DNA from: Panax quinquefolius
Taxonomy: Eukaryota; Streptophyta; Magnoliopsida; Apiales; Araliaceae
NCBI GenBank assembly: GCA_020205615.1
Contig: JAINUW010000037.1
Coordinates: forward strand, 62,001 to 126,000
DNA: 64,000 nucleotides
Direction: 5' to 3'
Below, in pieces: positions 12,097 to 24,144 of this stretch. A program made the position numbers and the translations under genes. The notes under the pieces are model-generated. The model made no database searches. It worked only from the letters and a program-made list of their open reading frames with translations, and was not told where the DNA came from. Every line of letters starts with the position of its first letter. The first letter of the stretch is position 1.

Positions 12097-12869
12097 TTAT
12101 CTGATTAAATAAGATCATGTTCATCCAACTAATTCATCGTACTTTTCATAGCATAGCACATACTGCGTTAAACATCTGCTATCCCCTTTGTGACATAAAA
12201 GTCAGGAATCGTTGCCACAACTTATACAAAAGTTGAGAATACTACTTTACACAGACATACTTATCATATACGCATCATAGAATCATACATATTCAAATAA
12301 CACTAATACTACTCATTTCATACGCCTTCACTAAGGATCAATTGCTTAGCATTCTATATATTCCTATTATCCTCAATAATCCATTCTCACTTAGCTATAC
12401 CTAGTTCGTTAAACCTTCCACACCTTATGAGTTTAAGAACTCATAAGGTGTGATCTTTTATCCTTTAACTATATTTTACCTATCAGTCATACTATCATTT
12501 TTGGGTCCCAGATTACACTTTCTCAGTATAATCACCTCATTGAGGTATCTTTCAATGTGAGCCTCTATTTCATTTATTGGCTTTGATATTGGCTCTATAT
12601 ATGGAAGTTGACTTCTTCTTTTACGACACGAGGGTATGCTAATCCTTATCTCACATAACATCTACACACTAACTATCTTGATTAACATATAGTATATACA
12701 CATAGCAATTAATAATTTTATATAAGTTATCTTTTATTTTGTTTAATGATGAATTTATTCAATTCATCTCCTTTTAAACTCTGAATGAGTTATTTATATT
12801 TTCAACGTTTCCCCCCTGTTCTAAGGTTATAGCCTAAGGTTTGTCCCACCTAAGGTTTCCAACCCTAAA
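12097..12869 (-). other. Fam-C 5' leader with strong hairpin
   Basis: Non-coding leader between primer site and gag start (minus sense). It contains a perfect hairpin at 12419-12452: 15-bp arms (CACACCTTATGAGTT and its complement) around TAAG. Nothing else is recognised; the ORF at 12476-12661 has no family features. Confidence 0.65.
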
Positions 12870-12884
12870 GCTTTGATACCAACT
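12870..12884 (-). other. Fam-C primer binding site (initiator tRNA-Met type)
   Basis: Minus strand AGTTGGTATCAAAGC directly after the 5' LTR end. TGGTATC..AGC matches the primer site complementary to the 3' end of plant initiator tRNA-Met used by most Ty3/gypsy elements. Confidence 0.85.
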
Positions 12885-15800
12885 TGTAGCACCCCCAAAC
12901 TCGGGTACTTGAAACCCGAACTCGGTGCTTTACGATACCATTTCTATGAAAGCGAGAATAATACTAATAATAATAATAATAATATAAATATCAAACTTAA
13001 TTTACATATATCAAAGTCTAATCCCAAGTACGCAACCTTTACTACAATACATTACATGATAGATAATAAATATCATTATCTTAATACTGTCTAACTATTA
13101 CAAAAGATAACATAAGGTTATTTTGATTGCTTTCCTTTTCCCTTGTTTCCGCCTCGAACATTAGGTTGATGATCACGCTTAGTTAAAAACATTTAAATTT
13201 AAAGCAAGGATGAGCATTTGAGTGCCCAAACAAGTAATAACAACAATAAATATAATTAGTCGAAAGGATTAAATGTTTTTTTGAATAACTCTTCTACAAC
13301 GAATCAGCAGATTGTGAAGTAAGTTTGAACCAATAATAACAACATATCAAATCTATCTCAAATTTTGAAACTACGATCGACTATAATCGGAGATTAGTCG
13401 ACATATACTATGAACATTGTTTTTTCATTTTCGCTAAGGTTTAGCAGAACTTCATCCGCAAACCGTCATAACTTTACGGACACGAGGGTGATCATCGTAA
13501 TGTGCCTCAGACGATCAATACTACATGCAATAACGATATTATCGTTCACTCTATCCACCTTAGGTGCACAAAAGTTTTTCCATATTCGGGATGTTCATAC
13601 TTAGTCGGGAATCTGAACCAAAACAATCTGGTTGGATACAATAACGTTCTATCTTGTTCAACAATATTTTTATGTCTAGTTGAATCAAATAGCTTAGACG
13701 GCTTTTAAGTCAACGTATACATACTTGAAATCAATAAGTATGTATCAACATATGATTAAATACAATGGTTATCCAAGTGGGGACACTTGTCTAACCCTAT
13801 ATACTTAATTAACTAACGTAATAAATATATGAATTATACAATAATACAATGATCGGATAATGTAAGAACTTGTATGAATACAAAGATTGGATACATAATC
13901 AATAATAATCGCACAATAATAATATAATTTCAAACTTTCTTACTCATGTCCATCAGATAAAGTAAAACAAAAGTAGGATACTTGCACAATGTAAAGAATA
14001 GTTTCGATACTTGCTCAATAATAATTGGAGTAAGTTTAGGAAACTTGCATAACATGATATATACCGTTTTGCATCTAAATAAAAGTAGTGCATAAGGTTT
14101 AGATACTTGCCTGAACTGTTGCTTACAATAACGCAACTTAGATTAATCTTTTATACAGCGACCTATCAGTAATAAGATCATTCATTCAATTAGAATAATA
14201 TATCATATCACATAGTACTGCTAATTGCAGTCAACACATAACGTAATCACATTGTCACATATGTTTAACAGTCATTACATCATAAACAAACATGTATCTA
14301 GTCAAATTATCTAAGTCCAAATCAATTTTTGAAACATGTCGGTGTACCGACGGCTTTATCGGGTAACTATCGAGTCTAAGACTCTACCGTGTAGTTCAAT
14401 ATTCGTTTAGATATTCTAAATATCAGTCATATTATTTTTCATAGCTTTATAATAATTTTTAAATAATTATTATACTTTATCATGAATTTTCAAACACTGA
14501 AATCATTATTAAATGATTTAAATATTAACTAATTCAATTATCATTAATATTTAATAATATTAAACCATTAATGAAATCATTGCCAAAATATTAAAGTTAT
14601 TTATAATAACTCAAAATATTTTTAAAGTATTAATATTACCCTTAAATGATTTTAAAACATTTAAAATCATTTTTAAATAATTACCATTAATATAAGAATA
14701 TTAATTTATTATTTATCAAAATATTAAAAGTCATTAGTTATAACTTAAAATATTTTTAATTCATTTATTTCCTTTTTAAATGATTTTTAATTCAATAAAA
14801 CCATTTTAAAACTATTTATTTAATATAATTATTAAATAAACTTAATATCATTAATATTAAATTATTAATGAAATTTACCTTTAAATATCAAAAGTTGTAT
14901 TTTATAACTTAAAATATTTTTAAACTATTTATTTTCATTTAAAATGATTTTTATAATATTAAAATCATTTTTAATTAATTTATTTAATATAATTACTAAA
15001 TAAATCTAATATCATTAATATTTAATAATTAATGAAACTTATCTTAAAATATTAAAAGTTATGTTTTATAACTTAAAATATTATTAAATACCTTATTATT
15101 ATTTAAAATGATTTTAATACAATAAAATTATTTTAATTAATTTATTTAATGCATTTATTAAATAATTTAAATACCAATAATATCCAAATAAATATTAATA
15201 TTTATGAAAATATGTCAAATTATTAAAAGTTAATTTTTATAACTTAAAATAATTTTTAAAACTATTTTTGTAAATTTTAGAATTTATTTACTATTTTTAA
15301 ATGATTTTTAGAATTTAAATTAATTAATTATAATAAGTCTGTCGGCCCTTTAGTGTTTTGGTGCATGACAATAAGTGTCGCTCGTGTAATGGTTAAGGCA
15401 CTATCAAGGTAATGTTTAGATGTGTTCTTAAACATGTGAGAGATCTCATGGAAAGTGCATTCAAAGTCGCTCTTCGCATAAATGATGATATTATTGAATA
15501 TCTTTGGCCCCAGAAAAGTAAGATGAGCAGGTGTTTAAATGAATGTTTAATGACCGATTCGAACGCTTCTTGTTTTTGACCATCAATCATTCCTCGTGTA
15601 ATGTGTTTCGGGTCGAGTTAATGGTCGATATTATAATACGGATGTAATACTACACAGTATAACAACAAACATGGTCAAAACATGCATCATATGCAAGATC
15701 TAAGCTCAAGAACAAGTCGTCGAGTCGTTTCGACGCGTTCGGGTCGCTGCTGTAAAACAAAGCGAAGTGGCCGATCAACGATTTCGATGGCCTTAAATAT

Positions 15801-18055
15801 ATCAATAATTTTCATGTTAAGTGTTTTTCGCTCTTCGGTCATTGCAGAGCAAAACTATCGAGAACATGTTGCAATCCATGGTCAAGTCTAAACATAAATA
15901 ATCAAAACGCCAGTTGGGGCTATAAAGAAAAATGAGTTCCGTTTCTTCATTTCGGGTTTTCCGTAATGAAAAAAACAATCTAGCTTACCTTGGATCCTTA
16001 TATCTCGCGTTGTGAGTTCGCTCTATGTGATCTATCGATTCCGTGTTGTAGCTAACATGTAATACTACATATCCATTACATAACAAAGTATACAACAATA
16101 TAAAGCAGATCAGGTAACATTGGCCAAAACCATGTCAAGATATAGGTTTATCAAACCATGTCAATTTTTCGAATTTTGGAATTTCCGTAAATGTATTTCG
16201 TGGATTAGTAAGTTTTAGTTTCGACCTTCCACCGTGTTCAATACAATGATGATATAAGGGATCTAGAGGCATATATCCATAGTAAACATAACAAGCTACA
16301 ACTTAGTTACCATAATGTAATCAAAACAACAACACATGACGAAAGATCTATGAGCATGAAAATATTGTCGAAGCGTTCGTTCTGGGGCACAACTGGTTAC
16401 CCAGATTTAAAAGGTCATGGTCGGTCAACTGACTTTGACCATCAATAACTTTAACTCTACAACAGATATGACTCTGAATGAAGTTCTAGATTCAAGATCT
16501 CACATCATACTACAACTCCAAAACATAAAACACACCAAATCATAAACAGAGAGATCTACTACGACCTCCGACTTTTTACTTGTCGATTACAAAATAAGTT
16601 TTTTTCCAGATTTTGAAAATACTAAACCGAGCCTCTAGATGTTATGGATCTAACATCTAGCAACCCAGATCATCATTATATAGACTACATATTACATATT
16701 TAACATAAAAAATCTAACATCTAACATTTGATCAAGATCAGATTTTTTTTAGGTTCATACCCTTTTTATGAAAAGTTCTTGATATGCTTCCGATTTGTTA
16801 TGTGTGTTGGTGGGGCTGATTTTAGTGATTGAAATGATAGAAGAATTCGTGGGTTTAAGCTTGAGAGAGTATGGCTAGTGTGTTGTTGCACAATGAAATG
16901 ATAATAATGCGATTTTTCTCTCTTAAATCTATATAAATGATGCAATGAACTTGGATCATGCTAATGATGGCTAAGAGTTGCAGTGTTATAGCTCAACATA
17001 GCTAGACAATAGGGTGGCTACAAGATATTGATAAGATTTGACTAGCAATAATGCATGAATGGGACAAAAAGGGCATAATGGTAATTTTGCAAATAAGTCA
17101 AAGGGTATTCTTGTCCAAGGTGTTTGAATCTAGGGTTTAATAACTAGATTTTTAACCTTAAAGTTTCCCAAATAATTACTAGGGTTTCGATAATTAAAAT
17201 TAAAGTGTAGTCAAATTTTAATTAAAACATACTAATTAAAATTAGGGTTTTTAATAAAAATTAGGGTTTAAATAATTAGGTTCCTTAATTATCATTGGGT
17301 TTCTAAATTAACATTTTAATTTATTTAAATAATAATCACGGTTTATAATTTTAGCAATTAATATTCCTAATTAGCAATTATGGTTTCTAATTTTAAATTA
17401 GGGCTTTCAAATATTAATTAGGGTTTTATCTAATTAACATTAATTCTATAATATGCACATAATTCATATAACACAATTTCTCAACCGATCTTAATTTCCG
17501 CTTTTAAATTTCCAATCATGGTTTATGATAAGTAATACTAGGTTTGTCGTGATACACCATAATTGACTAACCATTAACAATCTACACATATATCAGATAT
17601 ATATATATAATCGAAAAATAATATTATATTTAATATAATATTATTATTCTCATTCATACTTCAAAATCCAAAATTAGGGTTTGGATTTCATATCCGATTT
17701 ATCTTTCATATATAATGCATTATTAATTTTAGTTAAAATAATTAACTTAAAAACTCTCGAACTAAAATTCATATAATAAAATAGTAATTATAATAATTTC
17801 AATAATCATTTCATATATTATTTAAATAATATAAAATCATATTTTCATAGAAAATAAATAATAAAGACATTTCTATTATAAAATTAATTATTTATATACT
17901 TTATAATATCAATAATTTATAAAATGAAATTATTCATGAAATAATAATTTTATTTAATATAAATTACATTTTGAAATTATTCATTAAATAAATAAATTTT
18001 ATTTATCACATATATACATACACATTACCTTGATGACTTTCACATATTCTCATAG
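12885..18055 (-). mobile_element. Fam-C 5' LTR (about 5.17 kb)
   Basis: Starts on the plus strand TGTAGCACCCCC and follows the 3' LTR (5244-11078) block by block, lacking the MULE but carrying an extra segment of about 700 bp (15344-16047). Its outer end cannot be placed exactly: the last Fam-C-like words (TTAATATACAAAATTTCT and ATTTATTTATATAGA, up to about 18145) interleave with Fam-B-like words (CAATAAAACAAGTTC at about 18061). I therefore put the border at about 18055 with an uncertainty of roughly 100 bp. Confidence 0.8.
15344..16047. repeat. extra segment in Fam-C 5' LTR
   Basis: The 3' LTR reads GTCTGTCGCTAACATG without a break at 7701, while here GTCTGTC is followed by about 700 bp before GCTAACATG. 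The segment begins GGCCCTTTAGTG and includes a diverged copy of the neighbouring LTR unit (GTAATACTAC..ACAACAAACATGGTCAAAAC at about 15640-15680). It may be an internal duplication kept in this copy or lost in the other. Its ORFs show no family motif. Confidence 0.6.
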
Positions 18056-19125
18056 TAATTCAATAAAACAAGTTCAAGAATTAAATAGAACCAATAAAAA
18101 ATTAATATACAAAATTTCTCGGAAGAATATTTATTTATATAGATATTCCACTAATTTCATGGAGTATAAGTCAAAACTTTAACCAACTAAGTATAATAAA
18201 GAATGGAATAACAAAAGAATGAGCTTATTTATAGAAGAATGGATTTGATAAGATTAATTCATGAGCAATAATAAAGATTGATTTACTTTTAATTGGACGG
18301 TTCCATATTTAAAAGATGGAAAAATGAGTTTTTAAATAAAATATAATATATTCTATTTATAATCTAATAAAAGATAATAAAAGTATTCTATTTTATCCAA
18401 AGAAAAAAAGATTTTACTATGAATTCGTAAGAAATAATATGAGCTTACGAAGAATGCACTATAGCAACACTATCGCATAATAAAATATAATATATTCTAT
18501 TTATAGTCTAATAAAACAAATAACTTTATAAAATTATTCTTTTTATATAAAAAGATTTTACTACGCACATGTAACACTATGCATAATAAAATATAATATA
18601 TATTTATGCTAATAAAACAAATAATAAAATATAATATATTCTAATTATTGTTTAATAAAACAAATAACTTTATAAAAGTATTCTGTTTTATTTAAAAAGC
18701 TTTTCTGTTTTATTACACTAATAATACTAATAAAACAAAACTGAGTGACTTCTCACGTAAGCATTAATAATCAATACCGTGTGCTACTATACAACCACGC
18801 GTATTACTGTACTTTTACTACCGAGTAGTTCAACAGTTTTAACGGTAAAACTTCCGCCGTTATTCTCATAAAAATATTTTTTGTCATTTTCTCAATCCGA
18901 CAATAATTCTTTTGTGGGGTCCACCAATGATTGTACCGTCGTACAGATATTCCCCGACAAAAAGAATATTCCCCGAGCAATTGAATATTATACAACAACT
19001 TGCATACTTTTCAAAATTTATAAATATTACCCACAACTATAACACTATCTCAAATCCACACCATAATATTTAAAAAAATATTTCGAGAAAATTAAATCTT
19101 TATTCATAAAATCTTGGGTCTCACA
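18056..19125 (-). mobile_element. Fam-B solo LTR, 5' portion
   Basis: Continues the LTR begun at 4454 and ends (minus-strand start) with TGTGAGACCC at 19125. It matches other Fam-B LTRs in GGAGTATA..AAGTCAAA, the TATTTATAG promoter region at about 18221, the GAATATTCC set at about 18945-18985 and the final 150 bp. The variable tandem array present between GGAATAAC and AATGAGC in other copies is missing here (about 18215). Confidence 0.8.
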
Positions 19126-20346
19126 GTGGCTCCTCCAATGACGGTTTCAATTTTTCTGTGGCTATCTCCTCCGTGTGTAAAAGTTCAAATGGTGCTCTGA
19201 ATCGGCTAACTCGTGGCAATGAATCTAACATCTGTAAGTTGTCCACAAATTCCGAGTCATCGAACTCTTCATCCCCCAATAATGTTGTTTCTAAAGGATC
19301 GTTGACCAGACTCTTTCCCATGTCTTCATTGACTATTTGATCAATGATATCCATCTGAAAACATTCTTCTTCATCCGTGGGAAATTTCATGGCTTTGAAA
19401 ACGTTAAACTTAACTTCTTGATCCTGGACCCTCATCGTTAGTTCACCTTTTTGTACGTCAATGAGTGTCCTACCCGTGGCCAAAAATGGTCTCCCTAAGA
19501 TAATTGGGATGTTCTTATCCTCCTCAAAATCTAGAATAATAAAGTCTACGGGGAATATAAACTTATCCACTTTAACCAATATGTCCTCTACTATGACTCT
19601 CGGATATGTGACTGACCTATCCGCCAACTGCAATGAAATATTCGTAGGCTTTGGCACGGGCAAATCCAAATCTGTGTATACTGACAATGGCATAAGGTTT
19701 ACACTCGCCCCCAAATCACATAAGCACTTATTAACAATCATGTTCCCGATCGTGCATGGAATAGTGAAACTCCCCGGGTCTTTCAGCTTTGGTGGAAACT
19801 TCTGCTGTAACACCACACTACATTCCTCTGTTAATGCCACTGTTTTGAAGTCTTCCCATTTCTTTTTCCTTGACAGAATCCCTTTCATGAACTTCGCATA
19901 ACTTGGCATCTGCTCTAGGGCTTCTGCAAACGGGATGTTAATCTGAAGTTTCTTAAACACATCCAAAAACTTAATGAATCGCTTATCTAATTTCATTTTG
20001 GACCCTCTCATCGAAAACGGTGGTGGAGGATATACAACTGGCTTGTCGTCTAACTTTGTTTTCTCACTTTGTTTATCCTCACCCTTGTTTCCTTCAACCA
20101 CTTACTGTCATCAACTTTTTCATCTGATATCACTGAATTTTTCGCATCTGTACCAACGAGATGTTTTCCACTCCTCAAGGTGACTGCCTGACACTGTTCA
20201 TGATTTCCCTTTGGATTTATTTCGGTATCACTCGGTAGGGTCCCTTGTGGCTTGTTATTTAATGCTAAGGTAATTTTCCCCATCTGATTTTCCAAATTCT
20301 TGATGGCCATTTCTTGTGATTTCATTGCCATTGCTTGATTCTTCAT
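19126..20346 (-). pseudogene. Athila-like gag C-terminus and aspartic protease
   Basis: The 326-residue frame ending at the LTR insertion carries the retroviral-type protease: CLCDLGASVNLMPLSVY (127-142) with the plant-typical D-L-G-A active site (Asp129), then the conserved flap region and IILGRPFLATGRTLIDV (200-216). Upstream, a separate frame (20346-20050) holds the coiled NQAMAMKSQEMAIKNLENQMG and the VTLRSGK motif found ahead of protease in Athila polyproteins. The two frames are offset, so at least one frameshift separates them. The chain is cut at 19126 after LKPSLEEP and resumes in RT at 4448. Confidence 0.85.
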
Positions 20347-21423
20347 AGCTACCTCATTGCTTCGTTATACACTTTGATATCAATTCCTCTAAATCTGATT
20401 TCCTCTCTTGACATTGTACGGGTTGTTGTTGATTTTGAAACCCTGGGGGGTACGATGGTCATGGAGCTTGCTGATTATGATTATTATTCCACGACTGATT
20501 CAAATTATTCCTATTCCCCTGATTATGTGCATTCTGATATGTATTATGGGGAATTCTGTTGTAGCTACTCATGAATTGTACTGATTCTGGGTTGATTGTG
20601 CATTGATCCGTTGAATGTTCCCCCGCGCACAACTCATAAATAATTGCAACTTGCGTTGTCTGTCCCCCTGACAAAACGTCAAACTTCTTGGAGAGTGTTG
20701 AAATTTGTGTCGTTATTGTCGTCACTCCATCTACCTCTAACACTCCAGTGACCGTAGGTTGTGTCATTCATGCCGTGGGCCACTGGTAATTGTTAGCAGC
20801 CATTGTCTCTATCATCTGATATGCCTCTTCATAAGTCTTTGCCATAAACGCTCCCCCCGATGCTGCATTAATACTCGTCCTGAGATTCCCATGTAATCCA
20901 TTATAAAAAGTATTCATCTACAAACACTTGGGCAATCCGTGATGTGGGCATTTTCTGAGCAATTCTTTGTATCTCTCCCATGCCTCATACAGTGACTCCC
21001 ATGTTGCTGATCAAACATGGTAATCTCGTTCCTCATCTTTGCAGTTTTCGCAGGCGGGAAGATTTTTGCTAGAAATTTCTTAGCCAGGTCCTCCCATGTC
21101 GTTATCGAACCTGCTGGTAGAGAATGTAACCAACTCTTCACCTTGTCCCGTAGAGTGAATGGGAACAAGCAAAGTCTAACTGCCTCATCCGACACCCCAT
21201 TGTACTTGAAATTATCGCAGATTTCCAAAAATCTGATTAAATGCTCGTTAGGATCGTCATTTGCCATTCCCCCAAACTGAACTGAATTCTGCATCATCTG
21301 AATAATCCCATGCTTGATTTCGAAAGTGTTCGCATCTATTGCATGCCTGGTGATACTCGACTGCAGCTCAGTCACCTTAGGTGTTGCAAAATCCCTCAAC
21401 GCTTTCTGGTCTTCGGCAGCCAT
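20347..21423 (-). pseudogene. Athila-like gag
   Basis: Starts MAAEDQKALRDFA at 21423 and is open for 169 residues: FEIKHGIIQMMQ..QFGG (33-52), FLEICDNFKYNGVSDEAVRL (65-84), LFPFTLRDKVKSWLHSLP (86-103) and WEDLAKKFLAKIFPP (109-123), the retrotransposon gag capsid signature of Athila. A frameshift after MFDQQ (near 21000) and a stop near 20915 break it; LYEAWERYKELLRKCPHHGLP and MNTFYNGL are still readable in another frame. A further frame (20767-20459) is rich in N and Q with CxxGEH-like remnants. Inactive. Confidence 0.88.
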
Positions 21424-21660
21424 TACTTCTTCCTTATCAGAGTTTTCTAAGTCGTCCCTTATCTCCTTGATTCACTTATTTAACCTCTGAAACCTTCTCT
21501 CAATTTCGTCCTCAAAAGGAAGCAAGTCTGGATATTTGGATCGAGTTTGCATAAACCAACTTCAAAAACCTGAAATAAGAAGAACAAACAAAATAAAAAA
21601 TGTTTAAGTAAAACTGGACTAATTAAACTGATGTTTCAAAATAATAAAATCTATACTAAA
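21424..21660 (-). other. Athila-like 5' leader
   Basis: Non-coding leader between primer site and gag. No structure noted. Confidence 0.6.
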
Positions 21661-21680
21661 GTCCCCGACAACGGCGCCAA
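21661..21680 (-). other. Athila primer binding site (tRNA-Asp type)
   Basis: Minus strand TTGGCGCCGTTGTCGGGGAC follows the LTR end by about five bases. TGGCGCCGTTG.CGGGGA is the primer site typical of Athila elements, complementary to a tRNA-Asp 3' end. Confidence 0.88.
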
Positions 21681-21685
21681 AAACT

Positions 21686-22253
21686 TGTTGGGTAAAATCT
21701 AGATACGCACAACACGCAAGTATACGTGGTCAACAAGTAATATAATAGTAAGTAGAGTATCGTTCCCTCAGAGACTCGACAAGAAATTAACCTCACAATT
21801 ACCAATCTTCTATTAATCCTAATTTTATTAAACTAATAAATTTCCAGTTTATAGCGAAAATATTAAAAATATTAAAAATCAAATAAATACCAACAAACCC
21901 TAAAACTGAATTTTAAAACAAATATTAGAGAATTAGGCTTACAACTTCACTCTAAGCATCCCTCTGATTATTATTCCCTTATTCCAGTTTAATTCACTAT
22001 CCCAGTTTATTAATCAATAACACATAAATAGTATTAACCACCTCTCGTTGTATTAACACCGTATTAACCCAAATCCACAATTAAGATAGAATTAAGTTAA
22101 ACACCTTAATCAACCAACTCACTATATCTCTACATGAATTATACTTAAAGAAGATTTAAGTTCAAGTTCTCTTTATGATTACATGCGATGTCAAACATAT
22201 CTCTATTTTAACATTCATCAAGATTCTGTTCATCACATAAATCAAGAACACAT
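21686..22253 (-). mobile_element. Athila-like 5' LTR, truncated
   Basis: Plus-strand start TGTTGGGTAAAATC and the following CGCACAACACGCAAGTATAC..GAGTATCGTTCCC block match the complete LTR at 32670 and the conserved R-U5 end of Athila LTRs. After 568 bp it is cut by a Fam-B LTR at 22254; the remainder of the LTR is not found at the other end of that insertion. Confidence 0.85.
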
Positions 22254-23415
22254 TGTGAGACCCCAAAATTTACGAATAAAGATTTAAATTTCTCAAAATA
22301 TATTTTTTTAATATTATGGTGTGGATTTGATATAATATTATAGTTGTGGGTAATATTTATAAATTTTTGTAAAGTAAGCAAGTTGTTATAAAATATTCGA
22401 TTGGTCGGGGAATATTCTTTTTGTCGGGAATATCCGTAAGACGACACAATCAATGGTGGACCTCATAATGGAAGTATTGCCGTAGTTAGAAAACGACAGA
22501 ATTATCTTTTTTATAAAAATAACGGCGAAAGTGTTACCGTTACAACTGTTGAACAACCCTGTAGTAAAATTACAATAATATGTGTGGTTGCATAGTAGCA
22601 CACGGTTTGATTTATGATGCTTACGTAAGAAGTCACTCAGTTATACTCAATTATTGCTACAATAATTGCTACATCATATCTCTCATATTATTGTTTCAAT
22701 TATTGTCACAGTATCATCTGTATAATATGATATATTATTAAATCAATAATTGAGACGCCAAAGTTATTCATATTATTGTTTGCAATATTGGCAATGTCTA
22801 GAAGTTCTGTCAATGAGAGGTTTGGTCACCTAATCATGGCATGATAAGGAGAAATCCTTATCGAAAGCCCCTTTCCTGAGAACGACCTGTTTGTTAAATA
22901 TTCTGAGTTATAATATTAATGATGAATAAGTTCGTGTTGATTAAAGATGAAATTGATAGTTCCATTGTGTTGGAATTATTAGTGTTAGTGAAAATTGGCA
23001 TTTATTTCGATAATAATTGATGTCTGGAGGTTATATTAACCAATCAAGTAATTAACCGGATAAATGAGCAAATAATTGTTATTAATTCACATGATTATAA
23101 CTATTTATTCACATGTGTACTATTGATTCACATTCTTGTACTATTAGGGAAGGTGGTGCAAGATTGATAATACTTGCATGACTAAGTTAAAAATGGAGGT
23201 ATAGATGAAGGTACTATACTGTAATTATTTTTTTCACATGTTTAGAACTATTGAGTCACATAATTTACTATTAATTCACATGATTTACTATTAGGTGAGG
23301 TCGTGCAAGTTTGATAATACTTGCAGGACTAAATTAAAAATGAAGGAAAAGAAGAAGGTATTATACTATAATATTTCGAGCCCCAAAACGTGCAATTATC
23401 GAAACTATATTTTCC

Positions 23416-23424
23416 TATAAATAG
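23416..23424 (+). promoter_or_regulatory. LTR core promoter TATAAATAG (Fam-B)
   Basis: TATAAATAG in the context TTTTCC..AAGC. The same word lies at the same relative place in Fam-A LTRs; a CT/GA-rich transcript leader follows. Confidence 0.7.
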
Positions 23425-23728
23425 AAGCTCATTCTTTCTTCATTTCTCACCAATTCACTAAAGCTATAGAGCAATTATTATAGAGAGAAATTATAGAGAG
23501 AAAGAAGAAGAGAAGTCTCGCTACCTCACTATTCCAAAGATCCAATCTTCTTTCGAGGTAAAGGGTATTATTTCTTCAGTATTCATGAAGAGAGCTTTCG
23601 TTATTCCGATCTATATTATTATATTGGAATAACTCCGTCTACGCTGAAATACCGCATACATGGTGAAATTCTTCTGTTATTCTATTTTTTATTATTCTGT
23701 TGAAATATCCTATCTGTGCGGATTACGC

Positions 23729-23733
23729 ATGAT
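23729..23733. repeat. target site duplication CATGA (left copy)
   Basis: CATGA precedes the Fam-A TG end; CATGA at 31076-31080 follows its CA end. Confidence 0.9.
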
Positions 23734-23887
23734 GTAAGACCCCGAATTTTATGAAATAAAAGTATTCAATTTTTCTTATAATTACTATTCTAGTAAATGG
23801 TTAAATTGATAAAAGATTAAAGTTAAGGGTGACATATTTAAATAATTTAAATAAGCAAGTGGTTATAAAATACTTATTTCTGTCGAG

Positions 23888-23933
23888 GAATATTCGTTTG
23901 ATCGAGGAATATTCTTACTGTCGGAGAATATTC
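23888..23933 (+). promoter_or_regulatory. triplet of GAATATTC sites (heat-shock-element-like)
   Basis: GAATATTC at 23888-23895, 23907-23914 and 23926-23933, exactly 19 bp apart, each in the context TCGRRGAATATTC. GAAnnTTC is the two-pentamer form of a heat shock element. The other LTR has the same set (27843, 27862, 27881), the last changed to GAATATTT. About 1.2 kb upstream of the TATA box. Function is inferred from motif and conservation only. Confidence 0.5.
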
Positions 23934-24134
23934 GTACGACGACGCAGCCATTTGTGGGCCCCATAACAGAATAATTGTCAGATGAAAAAAATGACAAATT
24001 TAAGTTTTTATAAATAACGGCGTAATCGTTACCGTTAACACTGTTGGAATACCCGGTGGGTAAAGTAAAGTAATACGCGTTGTTGTTGACAAAGATTACA
24101 CTGCAGTATTACAAGTATTTTTGAATTATTGATT

Positions 24135-24144
24135 CTTACGTAAG
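24135..24144. promoter_or_regulatory. CTTACGTAAG palindrome (bZIP-like ACGT site)
   Basis: Ten-base palindrome with an ACGT core, followed by AAGTCACT. The same word sits in the Fam-A 3' LTR (about 28090), Fam-A copy b (about 45113) and, as TTACGTAA, in Fam-B copy c (22621). Plant bZIP proteins bind ACGT cores; binding here is inferred. Confidence 0.45.

Larger units (their letters stand above)
22254..23733 (+). mobile_element. Fam-B LTR copy c, first part
   Basis: Starts TGTGAGACCCC at 22254 and aligns with the Fam-B LTR ends at 19125, 50548 and 57015 (ATTATGGTGTG..TTATAGTTGTGGGTA). Contains TTACGTAA (22621-22628), a TATAAATAG promoter at 23416-23424, and an imperfect duplication of about 145 bp (about 23139-23215 and 23286-23365, sharing GGT..GTGCAAG..TTGATAATACTTGCA). 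Interrupted at 23734 by the Fam-A element. Confidence 0.82.

Noticed and set aside
19461..19901. 146-residue plus-strand ORF
   Set aside because: Shadow of the Athila protease on the opposite strand.
21661..21680. Considered as part of a host tRNA-Asp gene
   Set aside because: Only the 3'-end complement is present, directly beside an LTR end; no cloverleaf can be formed.
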